Shown here in pieces: positions 32,746 to 41,592 of a stretch of 64,000 nucleotides of DNA. The notes beneath the pieces were generated by a model that was given only the letters and a program-made list of their open reading frames with translations, was not told the DNA's origin and did no database searches. Source of the stretch: Amycolatopsis sp. 2-15 (GTDB lineage Bacteria > Actinomycetota > Actinomycetes > Mycobacteriales > Pseudonocardiaceae); NCBI RefSeq assembly GCF_030285625.1, contig NZ_CP127294.1, positions 7,596,001-7,660,000 on the forward strand, read 5' to 3'. How positions within the stretch are numbered: position 1 is the stretch's first letter; each line of letters opens with the position of its first letter. Made by a program: the position numbers and the translations under genes.

Positions 32746-33771
32746 TCAGACGGCGCTGGCGGCTTCGGCCAGTTCGCCGGTGTACTCCGGAGCGTTTTCG
32801 AAGTAGTGCACCTTGTCGTAGCCGAGGTGCTTGAACATGCGGTTCTGCGCGGACAGCAACCGCAGCGGGGTACCGTCGGCGGCGTAGTGCACGGCGATCG
32901 TGTTCTGCGGAACGTAGAGCGTGTCGCCCTTCGTGATCTCGTGCCGGGTCGGCGTCTTCGCGACCCGCGCGTAGTACTTCTCCGCGATCTCCTCCTGGAC
33001 CTCCCAGTGCAGCGAATAGCCGGAGCCGTCGAGCACGTAGAGGACCTCGTCGGCCATTTTCCAGTGCTTGCCCGAGTGGCTGCCGGCCGGGATGTCCAGC
33101 TCGAAGACGTCGACGGAGAACTGGCGCAGGTCCGTCCGCTCGGGACTGTTGAGCACACGGACGCGGCCCATCGGGGTCGTTTCCCAGACCGTGTCCTCCT
33201 GGCGCACCACCTTCTTGCGCTCCAGCACACCGTCGGTCCAGATCCTCGACCAGTCCTCGCGCTCACCGAACTCGTCCGGCCGCTCGATCGGACCGCCGCG
33301 GCCCTGCTGCAACAGGCCCAGGAACATCCACGTGCACTTGGCCTTCATCACCAGCGCGACGGCTTTTTCGTCATAGGGGTTGTAGTGGCGGTGCACCGAA
33401 TCGGTGTGCACGAAGACCAGCTCCCCGGCCTTCCAGTCGTACCGCTGGTCGTCGTGGATCTCGTACCCTGCCCCTTCGAGGATGTAGAAGGACGCCTCGT
33501 TCTGGTGTCCGTGTCCCCGGTTGGAGCTGTGCGGCGGCAGTTCGACGAAATGCACCTGCAGCGTCTGGGTCAGGAAGTCCTCGTCTCCCGGCCCGATCCG
33601 CCACCACGTGCGGGACTTCTCAGAGTCGCCGGAGTGGCCGACCTTCGCGTCGTCGACCACCACCGAGTCGTCGCGGACCCGTTCGGCGGCCAGCTGGGCC
33701 TGACGGAACTGACCGAGCCCGTAGGTCTCAGAAGTCAAGCCACGTACGAACACGCGTCCCTTCTTGCCCAT
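32746..33771 (-). CDS. Bicupin protein, gentisate/hydroxynaphthoate 1,2-dioxygenase-like
   Basis: 341 aa, two cupin domains. Domain 1 (about 85-190): GHGHQNEASFYILEGAGYEI then GELVFVHTDSVHRHYNPYD, with a full set of His/Glu ligands. Domain 2 (about 225-330): AGSHSGKHWKMADEVLYVLDG and GDTLYVPQNTIAVHYAADG, also metal-competent. Gentisate-type bicupins use Fe(II) to open dihydroxy or monohydroxy aromatic rings. ATG at 33771 is preferred, with GAGGAAC upstream; longer starts look non-coding. Divergent from a decarboxylase-like gene with an island operator between. Confidence 0.82.
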   Translation of the reverse strand: MGKKGRVFVRGLTSETYGLGQFRQAQLAAERVRDDSVVVDDAKVGHSGDSEKSRTWWRIGPGDEDFLTQTLQVHFVELPPHSSNRGHGHQNEASFYILEGAGYEIHDDQRYDWKAGELVFVHTDSVHRHYNPYDEKAVALVMKAKCTWMFLGLLQQGRGGPIERPDEFGEREDWSRIWTDGVLERKKVVRQEDTVWETTPMGRVRVLNSPERTDLRQFSVDVFELDIPAGSHSGKHWKMADEVLYVLDGSGYSLHWEVQEEIAEKYYARVAKTPTRHEITKGDTLYVPQNTIAVHYAADGTPLRLLSAQNRMFKHLGYDKVHYFENAPEYTGELAEAASAV

Positions 33772-33862
33772 GCGTTCCTCGCTTTCCCGCGCCTTGGCGC
33801 TTTTCGACGGAGGCAGAACATGTTCCTCCCGGACGCCCGGCCCGGGTACGCTCCGAAGTATA

Positions 33863-33879
33863 GGCCTAACTGTCCTACC
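33863..33879. promoter_or_regulatory. Island operator site 2
   Basis: GGCCT-aactgtc-CTACC, 17 bp, in the space between the divergent bicupin and decarboxylase-like genes. Weaker right arm than the consensus, but same spacing and AT-rich core. Confidence 0.45.
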
Positions 33880-33910
33880 AATCCAGAGCGCGACCTTCCG
33901 GGAGGCTTCC

Positions 33911-34900
33911 TTGAGCGACGTCCACCTCAGCATCGCGACCACCGACTACGACCATTTCCGCGACTTCCGCACCGGCGCCGTGCGCGCCCAGGGCATCGAC
34001 CACACCTGGTCGACGCTGAGCCACCACGAGATCTTCGCGCGGTTCACCGCGAACCGTGAGTGGGACGTGGCCGAGCTGTCCTTCGCCAAGTTCAGCACCC
34101 AGATCACCCGCGACGAGCCGGACATCGTCGGGCTGCCGGTCGTCTGCTCGCGGCTGTTCCGGTTCGGCTCGTTCTACGTCAACCGCAACAGCGGTATCCG
34201 CTCCGTGGAAGACCTGCGCGGCAAGAAGGTCGGCTCGCCCGAGTGGGCCCACTCGGCGGCGGTGTACATGCGGGGCTGGCTGCACAACGACATGGGCGTC
34301 AAACTCGACGAGATCGAGTGGTACCAGGCCGGCGCGAACGCCCCGGGCCGCGTCGAGAAGGTGGAGCTGAACCTGCCGCCCGGCGTGCGGCTCACCCGCG
34401 TGGCCGACCGGTCCCTGTCGGACCTGCTCGCCGCGGGCGACCTCGACTGCGCGATCATCGCCCGGCCGCCGACGTGCTTCCTCGAAGGCCACCCCGACGT
34501 GGTGCGCCTTTTCCCGGACTACCGCGACAAAGAACAGGACTACTTCCGCGACGCCGGGATCTGGCCGATCATGCACTTGATCGCGATGCGCCGGCGGATC
34601 ATCGAGGAGCACCCGTGGGTGGCCCGCAACCTCTACAACGCCTTCCTGGAGTCGAAACAACGCAGCGTCGAACGACTGCTCGACCCCGCCGTCTCGCGCT
34701 ACCCGCTCCCCTGGCTCGCCACCTACGGCCGCGAGATGCGTGACCTCTTCGGCGGAGACCCGTTCCCGTTCGGCATCGAACCCAACCGCGCCACCTGGGA
34801 ACAGCTGCTCACCTACGCAGCCCAGCAGGGCATCGCGCACCGGCTCGCCACCGCCGACGAGATCTTCCCGGCCGGGATCATGACCGAGGTGGTGGTGTGA
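33911..34900 (+). CDS. 4,5-dihydroxyphthalate decarboxylase-like protein, copy 1
   Basis: 329 aa. Family related to Pht5 (removes CO2 from 4,5-dihydroxyphthalate to give protocatechuate) and built on a periplasmic-binding-protein fold. Features: DVHLSIATTDYDHFRDFRTG at the start, AELSFAKFSTQITRDEPDIVGLPV region, SGIRSVEDLRGKKVGSPEW, LLAAGDLDCAIIARPP, GIWPIMHLIAMRRRIIEEHPW. No signal peptide, so a cytosolic enzyme is more likely than a transporter component. TTG at 33911 with GGGAGG six bases upstream is the only well-supported start; longer frames lack family matches. Two diverged homologues are at 54434 and 58363. Confidence 0.83.
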   Translation: MSDVHLSIATTDYDHFRDFRTGAVRAQGIDHTWSTLSHHEIFARFTANREWDVAELSFAKFSTQITRDEPDIVGLPVVCSRLFRFGSFYVNRNSGIRSVEDLRGKKVGSPEWAHSAAVYMRGWLHNDMGVKLDEIEWYQAGANAPGRVEKVELNLPPGVRLTRVADRSLSDLLAAGDLDCAIIARPPTCFLEGHPDVVRLFPDYRDKEQDYFRDAGIWPIMHLIAMRRRIIEEHPWVARNLYNAFLESKQRSVERLLDPAVSRYPLPWLATYGREMRDLFGGDPFPFGIEPNRATWEQLLTYAAQQGIAHRLATADEIFPAGIMTEVVV

Positions 34901-35249
34901 ACCCGCTGAGGTAATCCGCCATTCGGCCCTACGGTTTCCGCCGGATTTTGGCAGAATGACTGAACTTCACCGCAGGGACGCGCCCGCCGGCACCCACCGC
35001 GCACGGGCCGTCCCGCCCTGCGCTCACCGTCCGAAATGGATCCGTGGGCCCAGGATTTCGATCCGGACCAGCATCGGCGTCAACGGTTGACAAATGGTCA
35101 TACCATAGGTCCATACTGCTCAAACCGAACGGCCCGTGGCCTCAGGCACCGGGCCCGTCGGCACCCGAAGCTCCGCGACAGTTCCGCACTCACATCGTGG
35201 TGAGCCCGCCTTGTTCCCGGCGGCGGTCCGCTCACCGGAGGGAACCGCA
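34901..35249. other. Intergenic region with iron-ABC promoter
   Basis: 349 bases, no gene recognised. The right half carries the promoter at 35087-35117 and the operator at 35096-35112. The left half contains nothing I recognise. Confidence 0.5.
35087..35117 (+). promoter_or_regulatory. Promoter of the iron-type ABC operon with embedded island operator (site 3)
   Basis: TTGACA (35087-35092) matches the -35 consensus fully; CATACT (35112-35117) matches four of six -10 bases at 19-bp spacing. Between them lies GGTCA-taccata-GGTCC (35096-35112), one of the shared 17-bp sites. A regulator bound there would block RNA polymerase directly. Confidence 0.6.
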
Positions 35250-36341
35250 ATGCACAAGAGGCGAAGCACCCGCCGGACCGTCTCGGCCGTCCTCGCCGGT
35301 GGCCTGGCGTTGACGATGGCCGCCGCGTGCGGCTCCGGCGCGGCCAGTTCTTCCGACGCGGCCCAGACGACGGCCGACCAACGCAACCCGCAGCAGCTCG
35401 CCGAGGTCGCGGCGAGGGAAGGCGAGGTGGTCTGGTACACCACCTTCGCCGACGCCGACGTCGCGCCGATCATCGCGTCGTTCAACAAGATCTACCCGAA
35501 GGTCAAGGTCAACGCGCTGCGGCTGAGTGCCGACAAGATCCCGCCCCGCGTGATCACCGAGCAGCGCGGCGGGAAGTACAACGCCGACGTGGTCTCCGGT
35601 GACTCCCCGCAGATCGCCCAGCTCCTGCAGGCGGGCGCGCTGCAGCCCTACAAGCCGGTCGACGCCGCGCCGCTGCCCGCCGGGCTCAGCCTGCCCGACG
35701 GCTACCAGGGTGTCGTGTACGCCGTCACCACCGTGCTCTCCTGGAATCCGCAGGTGCTCAGCCAGAAGGGCCTGACCGCACCGAAATCCTGGGAGGATCT
35801 CACCAAGCCCCAGTGGCGTGGGCAGTTCTCGATCGACCCGGGCGCGGTCAACTGGTACGACAGCATGATCACCGCGATGGGCCACGACAAGGCGCTGGCG
35901 CTGCTGAAGGGACTCGGCGACAACGCGCCGGTGTTCGTCGAGAGCCACACCCAGTCGCTGACCAACGTGCAAGCCGGCGAGCCGCTCGCCGCCGCGACCG
36001 CGTACGGCTACAAAGCCTCCAGCCTGAAGAAGAAGACGCCGAACACCCTGGACTTCGTCAACGGCACCCCGCTGCCGGCGTCGCTGAACCTCATCGACGT
36101 CGTGAAGAACTCGCCGCACCCCAACGCCGCCCGCCTCTTCGACGACTGGATGGTGTCGAAGGCCGGGCAGCAGGAGATCGTCGACGTCACCAACCACACG
36201 TCGGTCCGCCCGGACGTCACCAACGACACGAACGTGTGGGACGAGGTGAAGTGGCCGGCCGCGTGGGGGCACCCGAACCTCTCACAGGCGGACTACAACA
36301 ACGAGCTCGCGGAAATGAAGTCGGCACTGAAAGCGCCGTGA
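35250..36341 (+). CDS. Iron(III)-type ABC transporter substrate-binding lipoprotein
   Basis: 363 aa. Lipoprotein signal MHKRRSTRRTVSAVLAGG with lipobox AAAC near residue 29. The mature part starts with a Ser/Thr-rich linker, then EVVWYTTFADADVAPIIASF, typical of FbpA/FutA-type proteins that bind Fe3+ or organic ligands. Other marks: YNADVVSGDSPQIAQLLQAG, GYQGVVYAVTTVLSWNP, WEDLTKPQWRGQFSIDPGAV. The usual tandem tyrosines of Fe3+ binders are not obvious, so an organic acid ligand is possible. First of a three-gene importer set; ATG with GGAGGG upstream. Confidence 0.85.
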   Translation: MHKRRSTRRTVSAVLAGGLALTMAAACGSGAASSSDAAQTTADQRNPQQLAEVAAREGEVVWYTTFADADVAPIIASFNKIYPKVKVNALRLSADKIPPRVITEQRGGKYNADVVSGDSPQIAQLLQAGALQPYKPVDAAPLPAGLSLPDGYQGVVYAVTTVLSWNPQVLSQKGLTAPKSWEDLTKPQWRGQFSIDPGAVNWYDSMITAMGHDKALALLKGLGDNAPVFVESHTQSLTNVQAGEPLAAATAYGYKASSLKKKTPNTLDFVNGTPLPASLNLIDVVKNSPHPNAARLFDDWMVSKAGQQEIVDVTNHTSVRPDVTNDTNVWDEVKWPAAWGHPNLSQADYNNELAEMKSALKAP

Positions 36342-36384
36342 CCCCCGACGGCCGTGGCGGACCCCGCCGGCGAAAGGACCCACG

Positions 36385-38166
36385 ATGACCCTGCTGGACA
36401 CCCGACCCCCAGATCCGGCACCCCCCGAGACCGGCCGGGCCGCGAAGACCTCGCGCCCGCGGTCCTGGCGCTCCCTGCTGCAGCCGCGTTACCTCACGCT
36501 CGCCGTCGCGGCGATCGCGGTGGCCTACCTCGCGCTCGTGCCGGTCGGCACGATGATCTACGCCAGCCTGCAGACGTCGTTCCTCGGCACCGGCGCTTCG
36601 GCGTGGACCCTGCACAACTACGCCACGACCTTCGCGTCCGACGGGTTCGGCACGCTGGTGCTGAACTCGTTCCTCTACGCCGGGCTCACGGCGATCGTCT
36701 GCACGGTGATCGGGTTCGGGCTCGCGTGGCTGGTCAGCCGGACCAACACGCCGTGCAAGACGTTCGCGCAGCTGGCGGCGCTCGTTCCGCTGATCGTGCC
36801 GGGGATCCTCAACACGGTGGCGTGGGCGCTGCTGCTCTCCCCCGAACGCGGGCCGCTCAACGGTGTCCTGCGGTCGCTGGGACTGCCCGCGTTCAACATC
36901 TACTCGATCGCCGGCATGGTGTTCGTGCAGTCCATCCACGTCGCGCCGGTCGCGTTCCTCATGGGCACGGCGGCGTTCAGCTCGATGGACTCCTCGCTGG
37001 AGGAAGCCGCGCTCGCGTCGGGCGCCTCGCCCGTGCGCACCTTCCGGGTGATCACCCTGCGGATGGCCCGGCCGGCCATCCTTTCGGCCGCGCTGCTGAT
37101 GTTCATCCAGACCATCTCGACGTTCGAGGTGCCGCAGCTGATCGGCGTCCCGGGCCACACGTACGTGTTCGTCAGCCGGATCTACAGCGCGCTACAGGCG
37201 TTCCCGGCCGACTACGGCACGGTCGGGGTGATCGGGGTGTTCGTGCTGGTGATCGCGTCGATCGGGCTGGCCCTGTCGCAACGGCTGAGCCGGCGCTCGG
37301 CCACGCAGACGATCACCGGCAAGGGTTTCCGCTCGACGGTGCAGGACCTGGGCCGCTGGCGGTGGGCGGGGCTGGCCGTGTTCATCCTGTTCTTCGTCAT
37401 CGCGGTCGTGCTGCCGCTGGCGATGCTGATCTGGTCGTCGCTGCTGCCCGGTTACGAGCCGCCTTCGCTGAAGGCGTTGGGAGACCTGGGGTTCGGCAAC
37501 TACGCCCAGATCTTCCGGCAGCCGGCCCTGATCGAGTCGGTGCGCAACAGCGTCGTCACGGCGGTGAGCTCGGCGGTGATCGTCACCGCGCTGAGTGCCG
37601 TGGTCGCCTACCTCACGGTGAAGACGAAGATGTTCGGCCGCGGGCTGCTCGACGGGCTCGCGACGGTGCCGATCGCCGTGCCCAGCATCGTGATGGGTGT
37701 CGGCATCCTCTACTGGTACCTCGCCGCGCCGCTGCCCGTGCACCTCTACGGCACCCTGGTCATCCTGGTCGTCGCTTTCGTGACGATCAGCCTGCCGTAT
37801 GCGATGCGCTACCTCGTGCCCGGCATGTCGCAGATCAAGGACGAGCTCGAAGAGGCGGCGACCGCGAGCGGGGCCTCCTGGCTCCAGACCTTCCGGCGGG
37901 TGTTCATCCCGCTTCTCATGCCCTCGCTGCTGGCCGCGTTCCTGTACACGATGATCGTCGCGTTCCGCGAGATCTCCGCGGCGATCTTCCTGTACTCCTC
38001 GGGGTCGGAGGTCGTGTCCGTGAGCATCTACGACCTCTACTCCAACGGGTCGTACCCGGTGGTCGCCGCGCTCGGCGTGGTGATGGTGGTGTTCCTGACC
38101 ATCCTCGTCGCCGGTGTCCGCCTGCTCGGGCGCCGCTTCGGGATCCAGGGCGCGAATCAGAGCTGA
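36385..38166 (+). CDS. Iron(III)-type ABC transporter permease (two-domain)
   Basis: 593 aa made of two fused permease halves, as in FbpB. Each half has about six membrane segments and an EAA loop: DSSLEEAALASGASPVRTFR in the first, KDELEEAATASGASWLQTFR in the second. First segment LTLAVAAIAVAYLALVPVG. Gap of 43 bases after the binding protein, with AAAGGA before the ATG. Channel for the ligand bound by the preceding lipoprotein. Confidence 0.9.
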   Translation: MTLLDTRPPDPAPPETGRAAKTSRPRSWRSLLQPRYLTLAVAAIAVAYLALVPVGTMIYASLQTSFLGTGASAWTLHNYATTFASDGFGTLVLNSFLYAGLTAIVCTVIGFGLAWLVSRTNTPCKTFAQLAALVPLIVPGILNTVAWALLLSPERGPLNGVLRSLGLPAFNIYSIAGMVFVQSIHVAPVAFLMGTAAFSSMDSSLEEAALASGASPVRTFRVITLRMARPAILSAALLMFIQTISTFEVPQLIGVPGHTYVFVSRIYSALQAFPADYGTVGVIGVFVLVIASIGLALSQRLSRRSATQTITGKGFRSTVQDLGRWRWAGLAVFILFFVIAVVLPLAMLIWSSLLPGYEPPSLKALGDLGFGNYAQIFRQPALIESVRNSVVTAVSSAVIVTALSAVVAYLTVKTKMFGRGLLDGLATVPIAVPSIVMGVGILYWYLAAPLPVHLYGTLVILVVAFVTISLPYAMRYLVPGMSQIKDELEEAATASGASWLQTFRRVFIPLLMPSLLAAFLYTMIVAFREISAAIFLYSSGSEVVSVSIYDLYSNGSYPVVAALGVVMVVFLTILVAGVRLLGRRFGIQGANQS

Positions 38167-38205
38167 GCAGACCCGACAACCACCGTAGGAGAAGGGGATC
38201 CGAAG

Positions 38206-39297
38206 ATGATCAGGCTGACCGGACTGACGAAACGATTCCCGGGCCGGACCGTGGCCGCGAACGCTGTCGACGGGATCGACCTGGAGATCGCCGAGGGCAA
38301 GCTGGTGACCCTGCTGGGCCCCAGCGGCTGCGGGAAAACCACCACACTGCGGCTCATCGCCGGGCTGGAACGCGCCGACGCCGGCGCGATCGAGCTCGAC
38401 GGCAAGGTCGTCTCCGACCCGCGCAACGGGGTGTTCGCCGGCGCGCACCGCCGGCCCATCGGGATCGTGTTCCAGTCGTACGCGATCTGGCCGCACATGT
38501 CGGTGGTGCAGAACGTGATGTTTCCCTTGCGGGTCAACAAACCCCGGGTCCGCGCCGCCGCGGCGCGCAAGAAGGCGCTGGACGCGCTCGACCTCGTGGG
38601 CTTGGCCGACTTCGCCGAACGCCCGGCCCCGGCGTTATCCGGTGGCCAGCAGCAGCGGGTCGCGCTGGCCCGCGCCCTGGTGCGCGAGCCGAAGGTGCTG
38701 CTGCTCGACGAGCCGCTGAGCAACCTCGACGCCGGCCTGCGGGACCGGATGCGCGACGAGATCCGCGCCGTGCAGCAACGGCTCGGCATCACCACGGTGT
38801 TCGTCACGCACGACCAGGACGAGGCCCTCGCGGTCTCCGACGACGTGGTGGTGATGAACAGCGGCTCGATCGTCGAACGCGGCCGGCCGCAGGAGATCTA
38901 CACCCGGCCGCAGCAGGAGTTCACCGCGCGCTTCCTCGGGGTGTCCAACACGCTCACCGGCGTGGTCACCGAGGTGTCGGACGCCGGGGTGTGCGTGCAG
39001 GTCGGCCCCGGCCGGCTGGTCTGCCGCGCCGGCTCCGGGCTGAGCGCGGGCGACACCGTCAGCGTGTTCATGCGCCCTGAGAGCTTCGGGTTCTCCCGCA
39101 AGCAGCACGACGCCGAAGCCTGGAAGGGCACCGTGGAGTTCAGCATCTACCACGGCGACTGCTGGGACTACTACGTCCGGCTCGGCGACGACGTGCTGAA
39201 GGTCCGCGTTTACAAGGAAAAGGTCGGTCTCGCCCACGGCGACCCGATCTTCCTGCAGCCCGAGCCCGAGGACGCGATCGTCCTGCCCGCGCACTGA
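38206..39297 (+). CDS. Iron(III)-type ABC transporter ATP-binding protein
   Basis: 363 aa. Walker A LGPSGCGKTT, Q-loop VFQSYAIWPHMSV, signature LSGGQQQRVALARAL, Walker B VLLLDEPLSNLD, switch VTHDQDEAL. A C-terminal TOBE domain (about 290-360) includes VSVFMRPESFGFSRKQ and VEFSIYHGDCWDYYV, similar to FbpC/PotA. Starts 40 bases after the permease; the M29-like gene follows after 22 bases, so transport and that enzyme are in one transcript. Confidence 0.9.
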   Translation: MIRLTGLTKRFPGRTVAANAVDGIDLEIAEGKLVTLLGPSGCGKTTTLRLIAGLERADAGAIELDGKVVSDPRNGVFAGAHRRPIGIVFQSYAIWPHMSVVQNVMFPLRVNKPRVRAAAARKKALDALDLVGLADFAERPAPALSGGQQQRVALARALVREPKVLLLDEPLSNLDAGLRDRMRDEIRAVQQRLGITTVFVTHDQDEALAVSDDVVVMNSGSIVERGRPQEIYTRPQQEFTARFLGVSNTLTGVVTEVSDAGVCVQVGPGRLVCRAGSGLSAGDTVSVFMRPESFGFSRKQHDAEAWKGTVEFSIYHGDCWDYYVRLGDDVLKVRVYKEKVGLAHGDPIFLQPEPEDAIVLPAH

Positions 39298-39319
39298 CCC
39301 GAGAGGAGCACGGCCGCCG

Positions 39320-40789
39320 ATGAGCGCTCCGTACCCCCTGTCCGAGCAAGCCCCCGGTGTCCCCGCTCCGCTGCCCGGGTTCGACTACCCGGCGCCGCGG
39401 TTCCCGGGCTACCTGCTGCAGGAACGCACCGACGATCTCGAGGAGCTGATGCCGCTCGCGCGGGCGCACGTGCGGCGCCGCTACGGCCGATCCGCGCTCG
39501 GCGACGTGCGGCCCGGCGACGAGCTGCTGATCGTCACGTTCCCGCACCAGCACGAGCTCGTGTTCCAGGCCATCCGCCAGGCCCTGCTGGAGATCGGCGT
39601 CGCGAAGGTCGACCGCATCGACGTGACCGACCTCGGCATGGAGGTGAAGTCCTACAGCGCGGCCGAGGGCTGGCGGGAGATCACCGACCGGCTGCCGCCG
39701 ATGATCGAAGAGGGCATCGAGTTCAACGTCGCCGCGGCGGCGCTGAAGCGGTTCCTCGACGACCGCCCCGGCTACACCGGCGTCTACGCGGGCGAAGCCG
39801 GTCGCTCGCACTGGAAACGCGCCGCCGGCAAGCGGATCCGGAACAACTGGGTGTACTCGACCTACGAGGACTTCATCTCCCGCGCCAACGGGATCCCCGA
39901 CGAGATCTGGCGGACGGTGGACCTCATGGTGGTCGACGCGTTCCGCGACGCCGCCGAGGTCCGCATCACGAGTCCGGAAGGGACGGACCTCGGCTGGCAG
40001 GTGACGCCGCAGCAGGCGGAACTGTGGCCCAAGGGCGCCTACATCTCGGGGCACATCCTCGGCTCGACGATCCAGGGCATCCGGTTCGGCCACCCGGCGG
40101 AGACGTTCCTGCGCGAAGCGAAGACGTTGATGCCCACCCTCAACGGCGTGATCGGCGGGACGAGCAACCACACCGGGTACTTCCCGCACGCGTCGGTGAC
40201 CATCGAGTCGGGGATGATCACGAAGATCGAGGGCGGCGGCCGCTACGGCGAGCTGTGGCGCGAGGTCGTGGAACGCTACCGGGACACGCACTACCCCGGC
40301 TTCCCCTATCCCGGCTGGGCGTACTTCAACGACGCGTCGATCGGCACCAATCCCAAGAGCTACCGCCAGATCGAGACCCTGTGGAACTACAACGACTCCT
40401 GGACGAACCTGCCCGAACGCGCGCAGGCCGGCGTGATCCACTTCGGCTTCGGCGCCGAGCACTGGGACCAGACGTTCCTCTCCTACGCCAAGGAGAACAA
40501 GTTGCCGACGATGCACTTCCCGCACGTGCACAACCTGTTCGCCACCTACGAGATCCGCCGCCGCAGCACCGGCGAGTGGGTCAAGCTGATCGACAAGGGC
40601 CGGATCACGGCGCTCGACTCCAAGCGCGTGGTGCGGCTCGCCAGCAGCCTCGGCGGCACGCACCACCTGGAGTACGACTGGATTCCCGCGGTGCCGGGCA
40701 TCAACTACCCCGGGGACTACCACCGGGACTACGCGCCCGACCCGGTGTCGTGGATCCGCCGCGAGCAGAACGGGGAGTTCGCCCGGTGA
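39320..40789 (+). CDS. M29-like metal-dependent protein (possible NicX-type ring-cleavage enzyme)
   Basis: 489 aa. Not a well-known family, but the C-terminal half resembles the M29 aminopeptidase / 2,5-dihydroxypyridine dioxygenase (NicX) fold: SVTIESGMITKIEGGGRYGE, AGVIHFGFGAEHW, and MHFPHVHNLFATYEI, where His/Asp/Glu ligands bind a metal in the family. The N-terminal half has DDLEELMPLARAHVRRRYG and ELLIVTFPHQHELVFQAI. Catalytic role inferred only from these motifs; it could be a hydrolase, an Fe-dependent dioxygenase or neither. It lies between an iron-type importer and a CbbQ/CbbO activase pair; the stop overlaps the start of the ATPase gene (GTGA), so the stoichiometry is coupled. Confidence 0.6.
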   Translation: MSAPYPLSEQAPGVPAPLPGFDYPAPRFPGYLLQERTDDLEELMPLARAHVRRRYGRSALGDVRPGDELLIVTFPHQHELVFQAIRQALLEIGVAKVDRIDVTDLGMEVKSYSAAEGWREITDRLPPMIEEGIEFNVAAAALKRFLDDRPGYTGVYAGEAGRSHWKRAAGKRIRNNWVYSTYEDFISRANGIPDEIWRTVDLMVVDAFRDAAEVRITSPEGTDLGWQVTPQQAELWPKGAYISGHILGSTIQGIRFGHPAETFLREAKTLMPTLNGVIGGTSNHTGYFPHASVTIESGMITKIEGGGRYGELWREVVERYRDTHYPGFPYPGWAYFNDASIGTNPKSYRQIETLWNYNDSWTNLPERAQAGVIHFGFGAEHWDQTFLSYAKENKLPTMHFPHVHNLFATYEIRRRSTGEWVKLIDKGRITALDSKRVVRLASSLGGTHHLEYDWIPAVPGINYPGDYHRDYAPDPVSWIRREQNGEFAR

Positions 40790-41592
40790 CCGCGCCCTTC
40801 TACCTGCCGGCCGGCGACGAGGTCGACCTCTTCCGCGCGGCCTACGACCAGCGCATCCCGGTGCTGCTCAAGGGACCCACCGGGTGCGGCAAGACCCGGT
40901 TCGTCGAGTACATGGCATGGGAGATCGCGAAACAGCGCACCGGGACGCCGCCGGACGAGCCACTGGTGACGATCACCTGTCACGACGACCTCACCGCGGC
41001 CGACCTCGTCGGCCGGTATCTGCTCTCGGCCGAGGGCACGACCTGGCTCGACGGGCCGCTGACGCGAGCCGCGCGCACGGGCGCGATCTGCTACCTCGAC
41101 GAGGTGGTCGAGGCCCGCAAGGACACCACCGTGGTGCTGCACTCGCTGACCGATCACCGGCGGACGTTGCCGCTGGAACGGCTCGGCACCACCGTGGCGG
41201 CGCACCCGGACTTCCTGCTCGTCGTGTCGTACAACCCGGGGTATCAGGTCACCAGCAAGGATCTCAAGCCGAGCACCCGGCAGCGCTTCCTCGCCATCGA
41301 GTTCGGCTACCCGGACCCCGAGCTGGAGGCCGAGATCATCGCGCACGAAGCGGGCGTGCCCGCGGACGTGGCCGAGGCACTGGCCGCGCTCGGCGCCCGC
41401 ATCCGCAACCTCGACGCCGCCGATCTCCTCGACGGCCCGAGCACGCGGCTGCTCGTCCACGCCGGCGCGCTCATCGGCCGCGGGGTCGCGCCGCGGCGGG
41501 CGTGCGATCTCGCGCTCGTGCTGGCCACCAGCGACGACCGGGACGTGCAGGACGCCGTCCGGCAGGTGGCGCACGCCGTGTTCGCGGCATGA
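40786..41592 (+). CDS. AAA+ ATPase of the MoxR class, CbbQ/NorQ-like
   Basis: 268 aa. Walker A LKGPTGCGKTRFVEYMAWE, pore-loop region ITCHDDLTAADLVGRYLL, Walker B ICYLDEVVEARKDTTVVLHS, sensor VVSYNPGYQVTSKDLKPSTRQRF-type region and arginine fingers. CbbQ and NorQ form hexamers that, with a VWA partner, remodel a target enzyme: Rubisco for CbbQO, metal insertion into nitric oxide reductase for NorQD. Here the expected cargo genes are absent and the M29-like enzyme is the neighbour. GTG start overlaps the upstream stop by four bases; its own stop overlaps the next ATG. Confidence 0.92.
   Translation: MTAPFYLPAGDEVDLFRAAYDQRIPVLLKGPTGCGKTRFVEYMAWEIAKQRTGTPPDEPLVTITCHDDLTAADLVGRYLLSAEGTTWLDGPLTRAARTGAICYLDEVVEARKDTTVVLHSLTDHRRTLPLERLGTTVAAHPDFLLVVSYNPGYQVTSKDLKPSTRQRFLAIEFGYPDPELEAEIIAHEAGVPADVAEALAALGARIRNLDAADLLDGPSTRLLVHAGALIGRGVAPRRACDLALVLATSDDRDVQDAVRQVAHAVFAA

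Noticed and set aside
33764..34900. Longer form of decarboxylase-like copy 1 starting at 33764
   Set aside because: The upstream part has no family similarity and overlaps the bicupin gene; TTG at 33911 has a strong GGGAGG site.
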